This document shows positions 25,242-34,305 of a stretch of 64,000 nucleotides of DNA, piece after piece. Under the pieces are notes generated by a model. The model did no database searches. It was not told the origin of the DNA and was given only the letters and a program-made list of their open reading frames with translations. Origin of the DNA: Desulfovibrio intestinalis (GTDB taxonomy: Bacteria; Desulfobacterota; Desulfovibrionia; Desulfovibrionales; Desulfovibrionaceae); contig NZ_JACHGO010000009.1 of the NCBI RefSeq assembly GCF_014202345.1, forward strand, positions 1-64,000, written 5' to 3'. Position 1 is the first letter of the stretch. The number at the start of each line of letters is the position of its first letter. The translations under genes were made by a program, and so were the position numbers.

Positions 25242-25511
25242 ATGAAAGACGAACTCGGTTTGTACTACCATCCCCAGGCAGGCAACACCCTTTCCCGTGT
25301 TTATGTTCGCCGAGGCGAACACGGCGAGGTGGAATTCCGCCTTTGGCGATCCGATATGCCTGACGTATGGGAGCGCCACCCCTGGCTCAGCATGAGCGTG
25401 GTGCAGGACGCCTCGGAACTTTACCGGCTGGAACGCAATGCCGACGCTGATCCCCTCCGGCTTTACGACCTGGCCGTGGCCAGGGCCCTTCTTAAGGAGG
25501 ACGAAGCGTGA
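25242..25511 (+). CDS. uncharacterised 89-aa protein
   Basis: ATG 25242 follows AAGGA at a nine-base distance and is preferred to the ATG at 25233, which abuts it. The protein starts MKDELGLYYHPQAGNTLSRVYVRR and is rich in aromatic and charged residues, without membrane segments or known motifs. It overlaps the next gene by four bases (GTGA), so the two are coupled and probably form a functional pair. I recognise no family. Confidence 0.8.
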   Translation: MKDELGLYYHPQAGNTLSRVYVRRGEHGEVEFRLWRSDMPDVWERHPWLSMSVVQDASELYRLERNADADPLRLYDLAVARALLKEDEA

Positions 25512-26530
25512 AAGGACGCTGGCTGCTGGCAAACCGCGATTTTCTTGTGCGCGACCTTGTTCGTGACTACTGCACGGTTTTTCAGTCTCTTTCGGCCCAG
25601 CGCCAGCGTTTTGAACAGGCTGGCGCTGTCTCCTACTCTGCCCTGCGCGACCTTTTGGGCGAGGCCATGCGCAAGGGCGTATTCTGGCGTCTGAAAGACA
25701 CGTCCCACCTGTTGTTTCGCAATGCCCCCGCCCACAGCGACATAGCCCCGGTCGACACGCCCGGCCCCATCTCCCAGGCCGACACCCTGGGCCTGACACC
25801 GCAGGGCAACGGCGAGTATTCGCCCGCATCCGCAACAGATCCTGCGGAATCCAAGCAGATTGAAGCCCTGCTTCGTCATGCGAACAATCTGCTGCCTGGC
25901 GGCACCGCTGGGCAGCATGCGCTTGAAGCGCTTATCGACTGGAGCATCGGTTACGCTTTTCATGAATGCGTCAAACTGAGAGAAGACGCCTTTCAGAATC
26001 AGCACTACGCCAACCGCCTCGCCCAGATTGCGCGGCACGATGCTGTTACAGCAGACATGTACAATCCCCTGCGCGGGCTTGTGGGGCAAACCGCTGAAAG
26101 CTCTTCACGCGAATTGTCCCGCATAAGCCATGTGCTGTCGCACGGCCTGCGCATGCTGGCCCAGTACCTGGCTGTTGAAAAGCACAACACCCATCTCGCA
26201 CGCTGGCTTGCCAGCGAGGAACATCTGGCGCGGCAGGCATTTGGCGCAAACTATGTGACTCTGCTGGACGCACTGTACGGGCCGGAACACGAACTGCTGT
26301 ACCTGCTTGCTGCCCGTGATTTTCTTGAAGCAGGCCGCCGCGAACCCGCAGTGGCCTTGCTTGAAGGCGCCAACGAGCGCGGCCTGCTGCGCTGTGAAGG
26401 ACACGACCTTTTGCTCCGCCTGCATGCTGAAGCCGGCGCGCAAGGCACTGGAGCCGACATCTGCGCGGCCTGCGGCAAACGCGAAGGCTTCCCCTGCCTG
26501 CCCTATCTTCATCCGCTGGAGACGCATTAA
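25508..26530 (+). CDS. uncharacterised 340-aa protein with a C-terminal cysteine pair
   Basis: A GTG start overlaps the preceding stop. The protein is mainly alpha-helical by composition. A Pro-rich linker (about residues 75-105) separates an N-terminal part (MKGRWLLANRDFLVRD) from a helical core, and the protein ends with CAACGKREGFPCLPYLHP, a CxxC plus one more Cys that may bind metal. There is no signal peptide. It sits between the 89-aa gene and an RlpA-type lipoprotein gene that begins on the next base, so all three are one transcription unit. The function is unknown. Confidence 0.8.
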   Translation: MKGRWLLANRDFLVRDLVRDYCTVFQSLSAQRQRFEQAGAVSYSALRDLLGEAMRKGVFWRLKDTSHLLFRNAPAHSDIAPVDTPGPISQADTLGLTPQGNGEYSPASATDPAESKQIEALLRHANNLLPGGTAGQHALEALIDWSIGYAFHECVKLREDAFQNQHYANRLAQIARHDAVTADMYNPLRGLVGQTAESSSRELSRISHVLSHGLRMLAQYLAVEKHNTHLARWLASEEHLARQAFGANYVTLLDALYGPEHELLYLLAARDFLEAGRREPAVALLEGANERGLLRCEGHDLLLRLHAEAGAQGTGADICAACGKREGFPCLPYLHPLETH

Positions 26531-27247
26531 GTGACCCCCGCCCTCCGCTTGCTGCGGAACTGCCTTTTACTCGCACTCTGTACCCTGCTGCTGGTCGGGT
26601 GCGGCTCCCGAGGGGGCGGCTCATGGCGCAAAGGCGGCGTCACCGGCACCAAACCTTACACGGTACGCGGTAAAACCTACTATCCGCTCAAATCTGCCCA
26701 CGGCTTTGTTGAAGTGGGCGAAGCCTCCTGGTATGGACCGGGCTTTCACGGCAAAACCACTGCCAATGGCGAACGTTACAACCAGTACGCTATGACGGCG
26801 GCCCACAAGCTGTTGCCCCTGGGCACCAAGGTACGCGTCACCCATATGAGCAACGGCCGCAGCATCATTGTGCGCATCAACGACCGAGGTCCCTTTGTGG
26901 GCGACCGCATTATCGACCTTTCACGCGCTGCCGCCACCCAGTTGAATATTATCGGGCCAGGCACGGGCCGGGTGCGCGTGCAAAGCCTCGGTGGCGTGCC
27001 ACAGATGCGCAACGATGGCGACATTGCCGGGTCCTACTATGTTCAGGTAGGCGCTTTCGCCAACAAGGACAATGCCGACAGACTCGCGCGCGATCTGGAC
27101 AGGGCCGGACACAAGAGCCGCATGCACTTTGGCAGCAACAATATGTGGAACGTTCAGGCGGGGCCATGGCCTGATTCCTTTGGAGCTCAAAAACAGCTTG
27201 AGATCTTCTCCATTCTTTACCCCGGAGCCTTTGTGGTGGGTGACTAG
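26531..27247 (+). CDS. rlpA: septal-ring lytic transglycosylase RlpA family lipoprotein with SPOR domain
   Basis: The GTG start follows immediately after the upstream TAA. A lipoprotein signal (LLLALCTLLLVGC, lipid-attached Cys 24) leads to a double-psi beta-barrel domain with GEASWYGPGFHGKTTANGE and RINDRGPFVGDRIIDLS, characteristic of RlpA enzymes that cleave denuded peptidoglycan glycans. A C-terminal SPOR domain (about residues 166-238, YYVQVGAFANKDNADRLARD) binds such glycans at the septum. At 238 residues it has the common two-domain form. A MITE-like element starts directly after the stop codon. Confidence 0.93.
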   Translation: MTPALRLLRNCLLLALCTLLLVGCGSRGGGSWRKGGVTGTKPYTVRGKTYYPLKSAHGFVEVGEASWYGPGFHGKTTANGERYNQYAMTAAHKLLPLGTKVRVTHMSNGRSIIVRINDRGPFVGDRIIDLSRAAATQLNIIGPGTGRVRVQSLGGVPQMRNDGDIAGSYYVQVGAFANKDNADRLARDLDRAGHKSRMHFGSNNMWNVQAGPWPDSFGAQKQLEIFSILYPGAFVVGD

Positions 27248-27395
27248 AGGCTGCCTCTAAATAAATGACTTTGCGCCAAGGGCAAGGAACAAGGCCTTTT
27301 TTACGCAAGAAGTGTACTCTCACGGTACATGACTGGAGTAAAAAGGGCCTTTTGACGCAGCCCGTTGGACAAAAGAATTATTTGGAGACAGCCCC
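27248..27395. mobile_element. MITE-like palindromic element, copy 2
   Basis: It starts AGGCTGCCTCTAAATAA at the rlpA stop codon and ends GAGACAGCCCC. The central hairpin is AAGGCCTTTTTTAC with GTAAAAAGGGCCTT, inner GTAC boxes. In reverse complement it matches the element at 21468. It has no coding capacity. Confidence 0.7.
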
Positions 27396-27658
27396 TGGGG
27401 CATTGTAGCTTGCACTGCCCACCGGGAATCTTCGTGCCGCACCCTTCCTTCAATACTATGCCTCTTCGCTCAATGCCGGGACCTGCCCTCAATACCCTAT
27501 CCTATTGCCCGGCATAATTTTCCTTCTGATCGTGGAATAAATTTTGCTACGTCTTCAACTGTGAGCACAGCAATATTCTGCTCTTTTGCAAAGTGCTATG
27601 CCAAAGCCAAAGAGGCCGCTTCTGCGGCACAGCGGCTCACAGGAAATGGAGCGAAGCA
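27396..27658. other. intergenic region upstream of the 199-aa gene
   Basis: No gene or clear promoter was recognised; the sequence around 27500-27600 is AT-rich and may carry the promoter of the following gene. Confidence 0.35.
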
Positions 27659-28258
27659 ATGTCACTCATACCCACAAGTAAAAAAACGTCTTCTGTTCCT
27701 GTTACGGCCTGTATGAATGTGGTTGCCGCGTCTTCTGCTGCGCCTGCGCCCAAAACACCCCTGCGGGAAACATTTGCCCTTAAAGCACCTGCATCCACAG
27801 TATTTTTACCGCAAGCATCTGAACAGATAGAACAAAAAACCGCACAAGCGGTTATGCCCAGTGGCGCTGTGATGGTTGTGAGCACATCCGGCAAAGGGGT
27901 GGCGGGCGTGGTCAGTATTGTTCTTGCCAATGGCAGAAGCATCCTGGTCAACTCAGGCAATGTGCGCATCACGGGCATGCCCGGCGGCGGCTTCAGCGTC
28001 ATAACGCCCAAGGCCACGGTCATATATGATTCCGGCGGCAACGAGCTTTCCGTAATTCCCGGCGCTACTCCCCCGGCAGATGCTGCGCAAGGAAGCGTCA
28101 TTTTTTCAACAGCAACACCAGATGATGCCGATCCTGCGCCCAGTATTTCTTCTACGGCGGCGGCATTTGAACCGGATAGCCCCGCTCCCGCTCAAGAAAC
28201 CAAAATTCTGTCGTCAAAAAAAATCACGTTTCCTGCCTCGCTCTTTGCCTTGCCGTAA
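27659..28258 (+). CDS. uncharacterised 199-aa protein
   Basis: ATG 27659 follows GGAG with seven bases spacing. The protein begins MSLIPTSKKTSSVPVTACMN and is Ala/Pro/Ser-rich at both ends. The middle (about residues 75-145) has alternating hydrophobic residues such as GVVSIVLANGRSILVNSG and SVITPKATVIYDSGGNEL, suggesting a small beta-rich domain. No signal peptide, membrane helix or family is recognised. The low-complexity ends could be linkers. It is probably monocistronic. Confidence 0.7.
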   Translation: MSLIPTSKKTSSVPVTACMNVVAASSAAPAPKTPLRETFALKAPASTVFLPQASEQIEQKTAQAVMPSGAVMVVSTSGKGVAGVVSIVLANGRSILVNSGNVRITGMPGGGFSVITPKATVIYDSGGNELSVIPGATPPADAAQGSVIFSTATPDDADPAPSISSTAAAFEPDSPAPAQETKILSSKKITFPASLFALP

Positions 28259-28281
28259 TCCTTCATGCCTTTTGACGTTAA

Positions 28282-28402
28282 AAAAGGATAAAGGTTCTAT
28301 CGCTGCACAAGAGAGCAGCACGCTGCTACGCTGTGTGGATTTTTCGATAAAATGCACCTTCCGGTGGGATGACAACTCTGAGGTGTAAGGCATTTCAAAG
28401 AG
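28282..28402 (-). repeat. dispersed repeat R1, copy 4 (inverted)
   Basis: In reverse complement the sequence reads CTTTGAAATGCC, GAGTTGTCATCCCACCGGAA, AATCCACACAGCG and GTGCTGCTCTCTTGTGCAG, the R1 order of blocks. It lies between the 199-aa gene and prfA. Confidence 0.6.
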
Positions 28403-28482
28403 ACGCGGCTCTTGCCCCGGAGCACTTCTGTAGAGAGCAGGTTCTGCCGTGACCTCCGGTTGAAGCAGCCTGCACAAATAAA

Positions 28483-28515
28483 AAATCCCCGCAAGCTGAT
28501 GGCTTACGGGGATTT
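28483..28515 (-). terminator. prfA operon terminator
   Basis: AAATCCCCG pairs with CGGGGATTT, extended by GCAAGC/GCTTAC. On the minus strand it is followed by TTTTTTATTT. Confidence 0.9.
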
Positions 28516-28598
28516 GACATTTCTTGTCATACTTTCAAACAGTCCGGCCGTGCGGTGAACACGCGACACTGATACGAAAATACGGATATGAACGTGCG

Positions 28599-29669
28599 TT
28601 AGTCTGTGTTCTGCGCCCTGAGTGCTTCGGCCTGAGCGGCCGTGCCCAACGCTTCCACCAAAGACTGAATTTCGCCTTCCATAATCCTGTCCAGAGAATA
28701 CAGGGTAAGGTTGATGCGATGGTCTGTGCAGCGCCCCTGCGGAAAGTTGTAGGTGCGGATGCGTTCCGAACGGTCACCTGAACCAACCTGCGCCTTGCGG
28801 TCTGCCGACAGTTCCGAGTTCTGGCGTTCACGCTCGGCGGCCAGAATACGCGAGGCAAGCACCTTCATGGCGCGGGCCTTGTTCTTGTGCTGCGAGCGTT
28901 CGTCCTGGCAGGTAACCACGGTGTTGGTGGGCAGGTGGGTAATGCGCACGGCCGATTCCGTCTTGTTGACGTGCTGGCCGCCTGCTCCCGAGGCGCGGTA
29001 AATATCTATTCGCAGGTCGTCGGGGCGGATTTCAACGTCCACTTCTTCAGCTTCGGGCATGACGGCCACAGTGGCGGCAGAGGTATGGATGCGCCCCTGC
29101 GTCTCGGTGGCGGGCACGCGCTGCACGCGGTGGGTTCCGGCCTCGTACTTGAGGTGACTGTATACGCGGTCGCCAGCGATAAGGCAGATGACTTCCTTGA
29201 AGCCCCCGGATTCCGAGAGGGATTCACTCATCAATTCCACTTTCCAGCCCTTGAGCTCGGCAAAACGCGTATACATGCGGAAGAGATCGGCGGCAAAAAG
29301 GGCAGCTTCTTCGCCGCCAGTGCCAGCCCGGATTTCCAGAATGGTGTTCTTTTCGTCAAGCGGGTCGGAAGGCAACAGCATGACCTTGAGCTCAAGCTCA
29401 AGCTCCGGCAGTTTTTCCTCGGCCTTCTGCACTTCTTCCTGTGCCATAGCGCGCATTTCGGGGTCGTCGTCATGCAGCAGCAGCTTGTTTTCGGCCAGCT
29501 CTTCACTCACGGAACGGTAACGGCGAAAAAGATCCACCACGTCGCGCAGATCGGCGTGGGCCTTGGTCAGCTTGCGGTAATGATCCTGGTCGTTGAAAAC
29601 ATCGGGCTGGGCGAGGGCATCCTCAAGCTCCAGATACTTTTTTTCCAGGCCTTCTAATTTGGCGAACAT
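28599..29669 (-). CDS. prfA: peptide chain release factor 1
   Basis: RF1 terminates translation at UAA and UAG. The 356-residue protein has the codon-recognition PAT motif ([14 protein letters not shown]), the catalytic GGQ loop ([17 protein letters not shown]) and the C-terminal [13 protein letters not shown] segment. RF1 rather than RF2 is indicated by PAT and the lack of a programmed frameshift. It ends the rpmE-DUF1385-prfA operon; prmC, which often follows prfA, is not present, since the terminator follows directly. Confidence 0.97.
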   Translation of the reverse strand: MFAKLEGLEKKYLELEDALAQPDVFNDQDHYRKLTKAHADLRDVVDLFRRYRSVSEELAENKLLLHDDDPEMRAMAQEEVQKAEEKLPELELELKVMLLPSDPLDEKNTILEIRAGTGGEEAALFAADLFRMYTRFAELKGWKVELMSESLSESGGFKEVICLIAGDRVYSHLKYEAGTHRVQRVPATETQGRIHTSAATVAVMPEAEEVDVEIRPDDLRIDIYRASGAGGQHVNKTESAVRITHLPTNTVVTCQDERSQHKNKARAMKVLASRILAAERERQNSELSADRKAQVGSGDRSERIRTYNFPQGRCTDHRINLTLYSLDRIMEGEIQSLVEALGTAAQAEALRAQNTD

Positions 29670-29749
29670 AGGGATCTCCGGCTGGCAGTGGACAAAAACG
29701 GAAACAGCGGACGGCGGGCCTCAGCCCAACCGTACAGAGGCAAAGGGCG

Positions 29750-30790
29750 TTACTGCGCGGTGTAGGGCACCGTGCGTACATTTTCTCCGGCCTCGGGCCC
29801 CAAAGCTTCACGCAGGGCCACTACCGCCACTTCAAGCTGGCTTTCGTCCGGCTCATAGGTGGTCAGCTTTTGCAGGGCCAGGCCTGGCGCGCGCAGAATG
29901 CTGGCAAGCGGCCCCTGGGGCAGGCGCGCCGCATAGCGGATAAGCTCGTAAGCCAAAGCACTGATGGGCACCATAAGCAGCAGCTTGAAAAAGATGGTCA
30001 GGGCGTGCTTTGCCACAGCGCCTTGCGGCGTGTGCAGGGCCAGCAGCGCAGGCACCAGCACCGCGTGCAAAATAATGGATATGCAGATGACAAAGAGCAA
30101 AAACGTGGTGCCGCAACGCGGATGCAGGCGGCTCATGCGCGCAGCGCTTGCCGCAGTTACCTCGTCGCCGGACTCGAAAGCGTGAATGGTCTTGTGCTCT
30201 GCCCCGTGGTACTGAAAAACCCTGCGGATGTCAGGAACATAAGAGATGGCTTTTATGTACCCCATAAAGATGCAGCACTTGAAAAAGCCGTCCCACAGAT
30301 GAAAGGTCAGCCCTTCCACGTCGCCGCCCAGGTTCAGCCACAGCATACCCAGGGACAACAGGTGCGGCACCACCACGAAAAGGCCGATGGCCATAAGCAG
30401 GGCTGCCAGCATGGTTACTACCAGATGCCAGCCAGAGATTTCCTCTTCCTGCCCTTGAGCCACCACCTCTACCGAGCGGTTAAGCGCCTTGATGCCGTTG
30501 ACGAGCGTTTCCAGCAGAATAGGAAAGCCCCGCAGGAAAGGCTTTTTCAGCCAGTCATAACGCAACAGAGAAAACCAGGGCAGACGACGGGCAATAATCT
30601 CCCCGTCGGCCTGGCGTACGGCAAGACCGTAGGTATCGCCGTTGCGCATCATCACGCCTTCCATAACGGCCTGACCACCCACTGTGGGGCAGGCAGACGT
30701 CAAAGCATAAAGCGCCATCATGGCCCACCGGGATTTTCCCCCTGCGGCCTTGCCTGGCGCTCCCTGCCGTGCGTCATCCTTGTGCGGCAT
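29750..30790 (-). CDS. DUF1385 (YqhQ-like) membrane protein
   Basis: The protein (about 346 residues from MPHKDDARQG; a later Met is possible) contains the family signature CPTVGGQAVMEGVMMRNGDTYGLAVR, then several hydrophobic helices (LVVTMLAALLMAIGLFVVV, FLLFVICISIILHAVLVPALLAL, LLLMVPISALAYELI) and a conserved GAEHKTIHAFE motif. DUF1385 proteins are inner-membrane proteins, of unknown or metal-related function. Its place between rpmE and prfA suggests shared transcription with translation genes. The start codon is uncertain because the ribosome binding site is weak. Confidence 0.9.
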   Translation of the reverse strand: MPHKDDARQGAPGKAAGGKSRWAMMALYALTSACPTVGGQAVMEGVMMRNGDTYGLAVRQADGEIIARRLPWFSLLRYDWLKKPFLRGFPILLETLVNGIKALNRSVEVVAQGQEEEISGWHLVVTMLAALLMAIGLFVVVPHLLSLGMLWLNLGGDVEGLTFHLWDGFFKCCIFMGYIKAISYVPDIRRVFQYHGAEHKTIHAFESGDEVTAASAARMSRLHPRCGTTFLLFVICISIILHAVLVPALLALHTPQGAVAKHALTIFFKLLLMVPISALAYELIRYAARLPQGPLASILRAPGLALQKLTTYEPDESQLEVAVVALREALGPEAGENVRTVPYTAQ

Positions 30791-30806
30791 ATCCTGCCGC
30801 CCGCGA

Positions 30807-31019
30807 CTATTTAGGCTCAAACTTGGCGTACTTTTTACGGAAGCGGTCAATACGGCCAGCCGTATCAAGGAAGCGCTGCTTGCCGGTGTAGAAAGGATGG
30901 CAAGCGGAACATACTTCCACGCTTACCTGCTCACCCTTGGTGGAGAGCACGGTTTCTTCGTTGCCGCAAGCGCAGGTGATGGTGGCATTGAACACTTTGG
31001 GATGGATATCTTTCTTCAT
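30807..31019 (-). CDS. rpmE: 50S ribosomal protein L31
   Basis: The 70-residue protein starts [19 protein letters not shown] and contains the four cysteines of the zinc-binding form (CACG and [14 protein letters not shown]), so it is the C+ type rather than the zinc-free paralogue. The C terminus is basic ([15 protein letters not shown]). The upstream in-frame extension is rejected because MKKDIHP is the universal start. It is the first gene of the rpmE-DUF1385-prfA unit and is divergent from tlyA. Confidence 0.97.
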   Translation of the reverse strand: MKKDIHPKVFNATITCACGNEETVLSTKGEQVSVEVCSACHPFYTGKQRFLDTAGRIDRFRKKYAKFEPK

Positions 31020-31242
31020 GACAACTACCTCATGGAACGCGGCATAATCCGGCGAAATTACTGCCAGACGCCCGCGCGTTTTTCCCTTGGTGCGAAAGTA
31101 TATCGCACAAGGGCAAACCATATAGCGCTTCTTTCAACTTTTGGCAAGGGGTAAGAGGCAAAGACCAGGCGGCATCATATTCTGCCCTGCCACTGCGGCC
31201 CGCCGCATTGCCAGGGCGGCCCTTCGGCGCTATATAGCCCGC

Positions 31243-32013
31243 ATGGCAAAAAACCCACGACAACGCGCAGACCAACTTGTTTTTGAGCAAGGCCTTGCCG
31301 CGAGCCGCGAGCAGGCACGCCGCCTTATCATGGCGGGCAAAATCATTCTTGCGGAATGCGTGCCCGGCGCACCGCCCCAGCTTGTGCCCAAACCCGGGCA
31401 TCCCTATCCGGCAGACACGGCCTTTGCCCTGCTGGAGCCGGAACCCTATGTGAGCCGGGGGGCCTACAAGCTGATTACCATTCTCGACCAGTTCAAACTG
31501 AACGTGACAGGCTTTGTTTGCCTGGACGCCGGCGCGTCCACTGGCGGCTTTACCGACTGCCTGCTGCAACGCGGAGCCGCCCGTGTTTATGCGGTGGACG
31601 TGGGCCGCAACCAGTTGCACGAAAAACTCCGGGCCGACACCCGCGTTGTCAACCTTGAAGGCGTCAACCTGCGCCATGCAGAAGCCGAACTTATTCCCGA
31701 ACAGGTAGACATGGTGGTGGCCGACGTTTCCTTTATCTCTCTTACTCTGGTGCTGCCAGCCTGCATGACGTGGCTCAAGCCCGGCGGCATTGTGGCTACC
31801 CTCATCAAGCCCCAGTTCGAGCTGGGACCGGGCGAGACGGTCAAGGGCGTCGTGCGCGATGAAGAAGCGCGGCAAAGGGCGGTCGACAAAATACTGGCCT
31901 TTACCGAGGCAAACCTTGGCTTGAACTGCCGTGGAGTGCTGCCCGCCGCCATCAAAGGGCCCAAGGGCAATCAGGAATATATGGCACTTTTTGAACGGAA
32001 CGTGGCTGGTTAG
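31243..32013 (+). CDS. tlyA: TlyA-family rRNA 2'-O-methyltransferase
   Basis: The start MAKNPRQRADQLVFEQGLAA begins an S4 RNA-binding domain (residues about 5-65, SREQARRLIMAGKIILA). An FtsJ-like SAM methyltransferase domain follows, with CLDAGASTGGFTDCLLQRGA as motif I, VYAVDVGRNQL, DMVVADVSFISLTLVLP and IKPQFELGPGE carrying the conserved lysine. Its 256 residues match the family. Homologues methylate ribosomal RNA, hence the old 'hemolysin' label is misleading. There is no clear Shine-Dalgarno before ATG 31243, but upstream sequence does not fit the fold. Confidence 0.93.
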   Translation: MAKNPRQRADQLVFEQGLAASREQARRLIMAGKIILAECVPGAPPQLVPKPGHPYPADTAFALLEPEPYVSRGAYKLITILDQFKLNVTGFVCLDAGASTGGFTDCLLQRGAARVYAVDVGRNQLHEKLRADTRVVNLEGVNLRHAEAELIPEQVDMVVADVSFISLTLVLPACMTWLKPGGIVATLIKPQFELGPGETVKGVVRDEEARQRAVDKILAFTEANLGLNCRGVLPAAIKGPKGNQEYMALFERNVAG

Positions 32014-32087
32014 CCAGCGCGTTACAAGGGCGCAACGCGCGGTAACGCGTCCTGGATTTTGCCGTAAATTGCATGAGGGGGGCAGCA

Positions 32088-32135
32088 CGTCACCTTTGAA
32101 AATGTAATATTTCAAAGATATGCTGCCCTAAAAAA
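32088..32135 (+). repeat. partial R1-like hairpin
   Basis: CACCTTTGAAAATGTAATAT followed by TTCAAAG resembles the first hairpin of R1; the downstream blocks are missing. Confidence 0.4.
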
Positions 32136-32181
32136 TGCCCTGCTTTTGACAGACTAAAAAAACCGCGTGAAGCGGTGACGA

Positions 32182-32230
32182 GCGATTGGCGATTGGCGAT
32201 TGGCGATTGGCGATTGGCGATTGGCGATTT
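32182..32230. repeat. heptamer tandem repeat, 7 copies
   Basis: Six perfect copies of GCGATTG are followed by one GCGATTT, 49 bp in all. It lies ten bases after the stop codon of the 114-aa gene (minus strand). Confidence 0.97.
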
Positions 32231-32239
32231 TACAGGCCA

Positions 32240-32584
32240 TTAATGCCCTGAATAGTCCAGAACATTATTCAGCGGCGCGCTGCTGCTATTGATGCGGCCC
32301 CCTTCGAGCGCATGCCGTGTCAGACGCCAGCCGTCCATATCCAGCACATCAAGCTTGCCCTTGTGTTCCGGCTCCAGATGCCGGGCCAGGGCTTCCAGCA
32401 CTTCGTCCACAGGAAAGTACATACCCTCAAAGGAAATGCGCGCCATGTCCCCGTCTTTTTCCAGCACGGGAATATCATCAGCGTCGGGCAGGGCATCGGC
32501 GCAAGCGTGCGCCAGATCGTCGTAAAACGCGCTGCTCACCGGGTATACATGCCCGTAGACTTTAAGAAGAGGGTCACGGCTCAC
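32240..32584 (-). CDS. uncharacterised 114-aa protein
   Basis: The protein starts MSRDPLLKVYGHVYPVSSAF, is acidic and probably alpha/beta. It has the pattern DMARISFEGMYFPVDEVLEAL and a C-terminal MDGWRLTRHALEGG. It has no membrane segment or known motif. The start overlaps the stop of the TPR gene by four bases (ATGA), indicating coupled translation. No family is recognised. Confidence 0.75.
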   Translation of the reverse strand: MSRDPLLKVYGHVYPVSSAFYDDLAHACADALPDADDIPVLEKDGDMARISFEGMYFPVDEVLEALARHLEPEHKGKLDVLDMDGWRLTRHALEGGRINSSSAPLNNVLDYSGH

Positions 32585-34305
32585 GGCTTTAGTTCCTTAG
32601 TTCCAGCAGCTGACTTCGAAAGATCTGACGGAGAGGATTCCGCATCTGGCGCGGTGGATTTTTCCCCATCTGGCGGGGCAGGCGTGCTTTCCTGCCGCGC
32701 TTCCGGGCTGGCCTGCGGGTCAGAAGATCCAGACGGCAGACAGTACTGCTGCGCCCTGGCCAGAATCAACCCCTCACACTCGCCCAGCGCACAGGCCGCG
32801 CCAAAATCCTCACACATACCCGTCATATCGCGCCGTTGCATGCGTACGGTTCCCCGCGCCCGCAAGCGCCGCGCCCTGTCATCTCCTTGAGGCGTGAAAC
32901 CGTGCCTGTCATCCAGAGACGAAGTCAGATCATTTTCCGCAAGGGCAAGCTGCTGAAGCCGCCAATGCCCGAGTGCGCGGATGTAGCGCGCCCTGCTCAG
33001 GCCGGAATCCAGAGCCAGAGCAGCATCGCACGAAACAATGCTTTGCAGCGGCAACCCGCGCCGCAACTGTGCCTCGGCCAGCAAAAGCCATGCGCCAGGG
33101 CTTTGCGGCAACCGGGCAGACACCTGCTCCAGCTGGGGCAAAAGTCCGTCAGGCACAAGCCAGCCGTCCGCATCGGACGCCAGAACGTCCTGCGCCTGCA
33201 AAAGTGCTTGTAGTTGGTGTGAGGCATTGTTCCAATGCCTTTCAGTCCACACTGCGTCGTCAAGCGAGGCATCGGAAAAATCTGTGCCGGGTGTGGCATC
33301 TGCCACCGGGGGCGCTTCTGCCCCGGCCCCCACACAACCCGAAAAAGCCTCATCCAGCGCGTTCTTGCGGGCATCTCCACCGCGTTCGCCGGGCCTGGCG
33401 GAACTTGCCGCGTCGTGCATTCCCACTGGCGCCCGGTATACATTGCCGAGGTTGCCGCTGCCGCGTATGCCAGAACGGTGGTTGCTGCCCGCGTGATTCC
33501 TTACAGCGCCATTTTCAGCCGGATCACGCGCATTCATGAGTTGCAGCAGATCTGTCGTTTCCTGCAAAAGGCGCAGCCGCAACTGCACGAGATCAGCACT
33601 CCGCAGAGCCTGCGATATATTGCTGGCAGCCCCGGGACGAGCCCGCAAGTGCACCGTTACAGCAGGCGCGCCATCTTCGTGATACCTGACTACGGAACGG
33701 TAAAGCTGCGCGGCCAGAACAAGCCGTTCATCGGCATTGATGGCCCCCATGCGAATGTCGCGCCTGTTGGGCAAAGCATCGGCAGCAGCAGCCAGAGCCG
33801 CCATACGGGCATTGCCTTCAGCCAGAATACGCGCCGCAGCGCTGTTGAGCGGGGTTCGCGCCCGCGCAAGTTCACTGTGTTCGATGTCAGCAAGAGGTGG
33901 GGCTGCGGCATCAGGGACAGAGACGGGATCAGAAGAGAAACCAGGATGGGACGGGGCAGGCAGTGCCTGATCCGCAGGCTTTTTTGCCAGCTGCCCGCCA
34001 AACGGTTCTCCCGTGGGGAATTGACCCAAGCGAAGCTGGCCCGTGCCGACTGCTTCTTCGGCATGCGCCGCCAACACAAAGCCGCCGACCACAAGGGCCG
34101 ACGGCAGGGTACAATACACCAACGCGGTCACTGTCAGCGCCGCGCAGAAAAACAGGGCACGCGAAGCGCGCAGAAGCTTATTTCTTGGCCTCAATAGCCT
34201 GAACAATCTTTTGCGCCATGGGCTTGATAAGTTCACGCAGCGTGTCCAGCATAATATTGTCGGCAGCGCTGCCCATTGGCATGACCGTGCGCGACTGCGA
34301 GGCAT
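32581..34305 (-). CDS. exported TPR-like repeat protein, function unknown
   Basis: The frame of 574 codons begins inside the upstream lipoprotein gene, so the real start is probably further in (for example GTG near 34131, or another non-ATG start in the Arg-rich stretch). A signal peptide is clear: a basic segment, then ALFFCAALTVTALVYCTLPS and cleavage near AAHAEEA. The mature part is Ala/Leu-rich and helical, with TPR-like units in the C-terminal half (PQSPGAWLLLAEAQLRRGLP, LSRARYIRALGHWRLQQLALAENDL) and a Ser/Pro/Glu-rich tail. It is probably periplasmic, in an operon with the lipoprotein and the 114-aa gene. Confidence 0.75.
   Translation of the reverse strand: MPRSRARSCQWAALPTILCWTRCVNLSSPWRKRLFRLLRPRNKLLRASRALFFCAALTVTALVYCTLPSALVVGGFVLAAHAEEAVGTGQLRLGQFPTGEPFGGQLAKKPADQALPAPSHPGFSSDPVSVPDAAAPPLADIEHSELARARTPLNSAAARILAEGNARMAALAAAADALPNRRDIRMGAINADERLVLAAQLYRSVVRYHEDGAPAVTVHLRARPGAASNISQALRSADLVQLRLRLLQETTDLLQLMNARDPAENGAVRNHAGSNHRSGIRGSGNLGNVYRAPVGMHDAASSARPGERGGDARKNALDEAFSGCVGAGAEAPPVADATPGTDFSDASLDDAVWTERHWNNASHQLQALLQAQDVLASDADGWLVPDGLLPQLEQVSARLPQSPGAWLLLAEAQLRRGLPLQSIVSCDAALALDSGLSRARYIRALGHWRLQQLALAENDLTSSLDDRHGFTPQGDDRARRLRARGTVRMQRRDMTGMCEDFGAACALGECEGLILARAQQYCLPSGSSDPQASPEARQESTPAPPDGEKSTAPDAESSPSDLSKSAAGTKELKP

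Noticed and set aside
21353..27395. Complete insertion sequence
   Set aside because: The two elements with inverted ends are only 126-148 bp and contain no transposase frame; they are listed as MITE-like.
32182..32230. CRISPR array
   Set aside because: The repeats are 7 bp, directly adjacent without spacers, and no cas genes are in the window.
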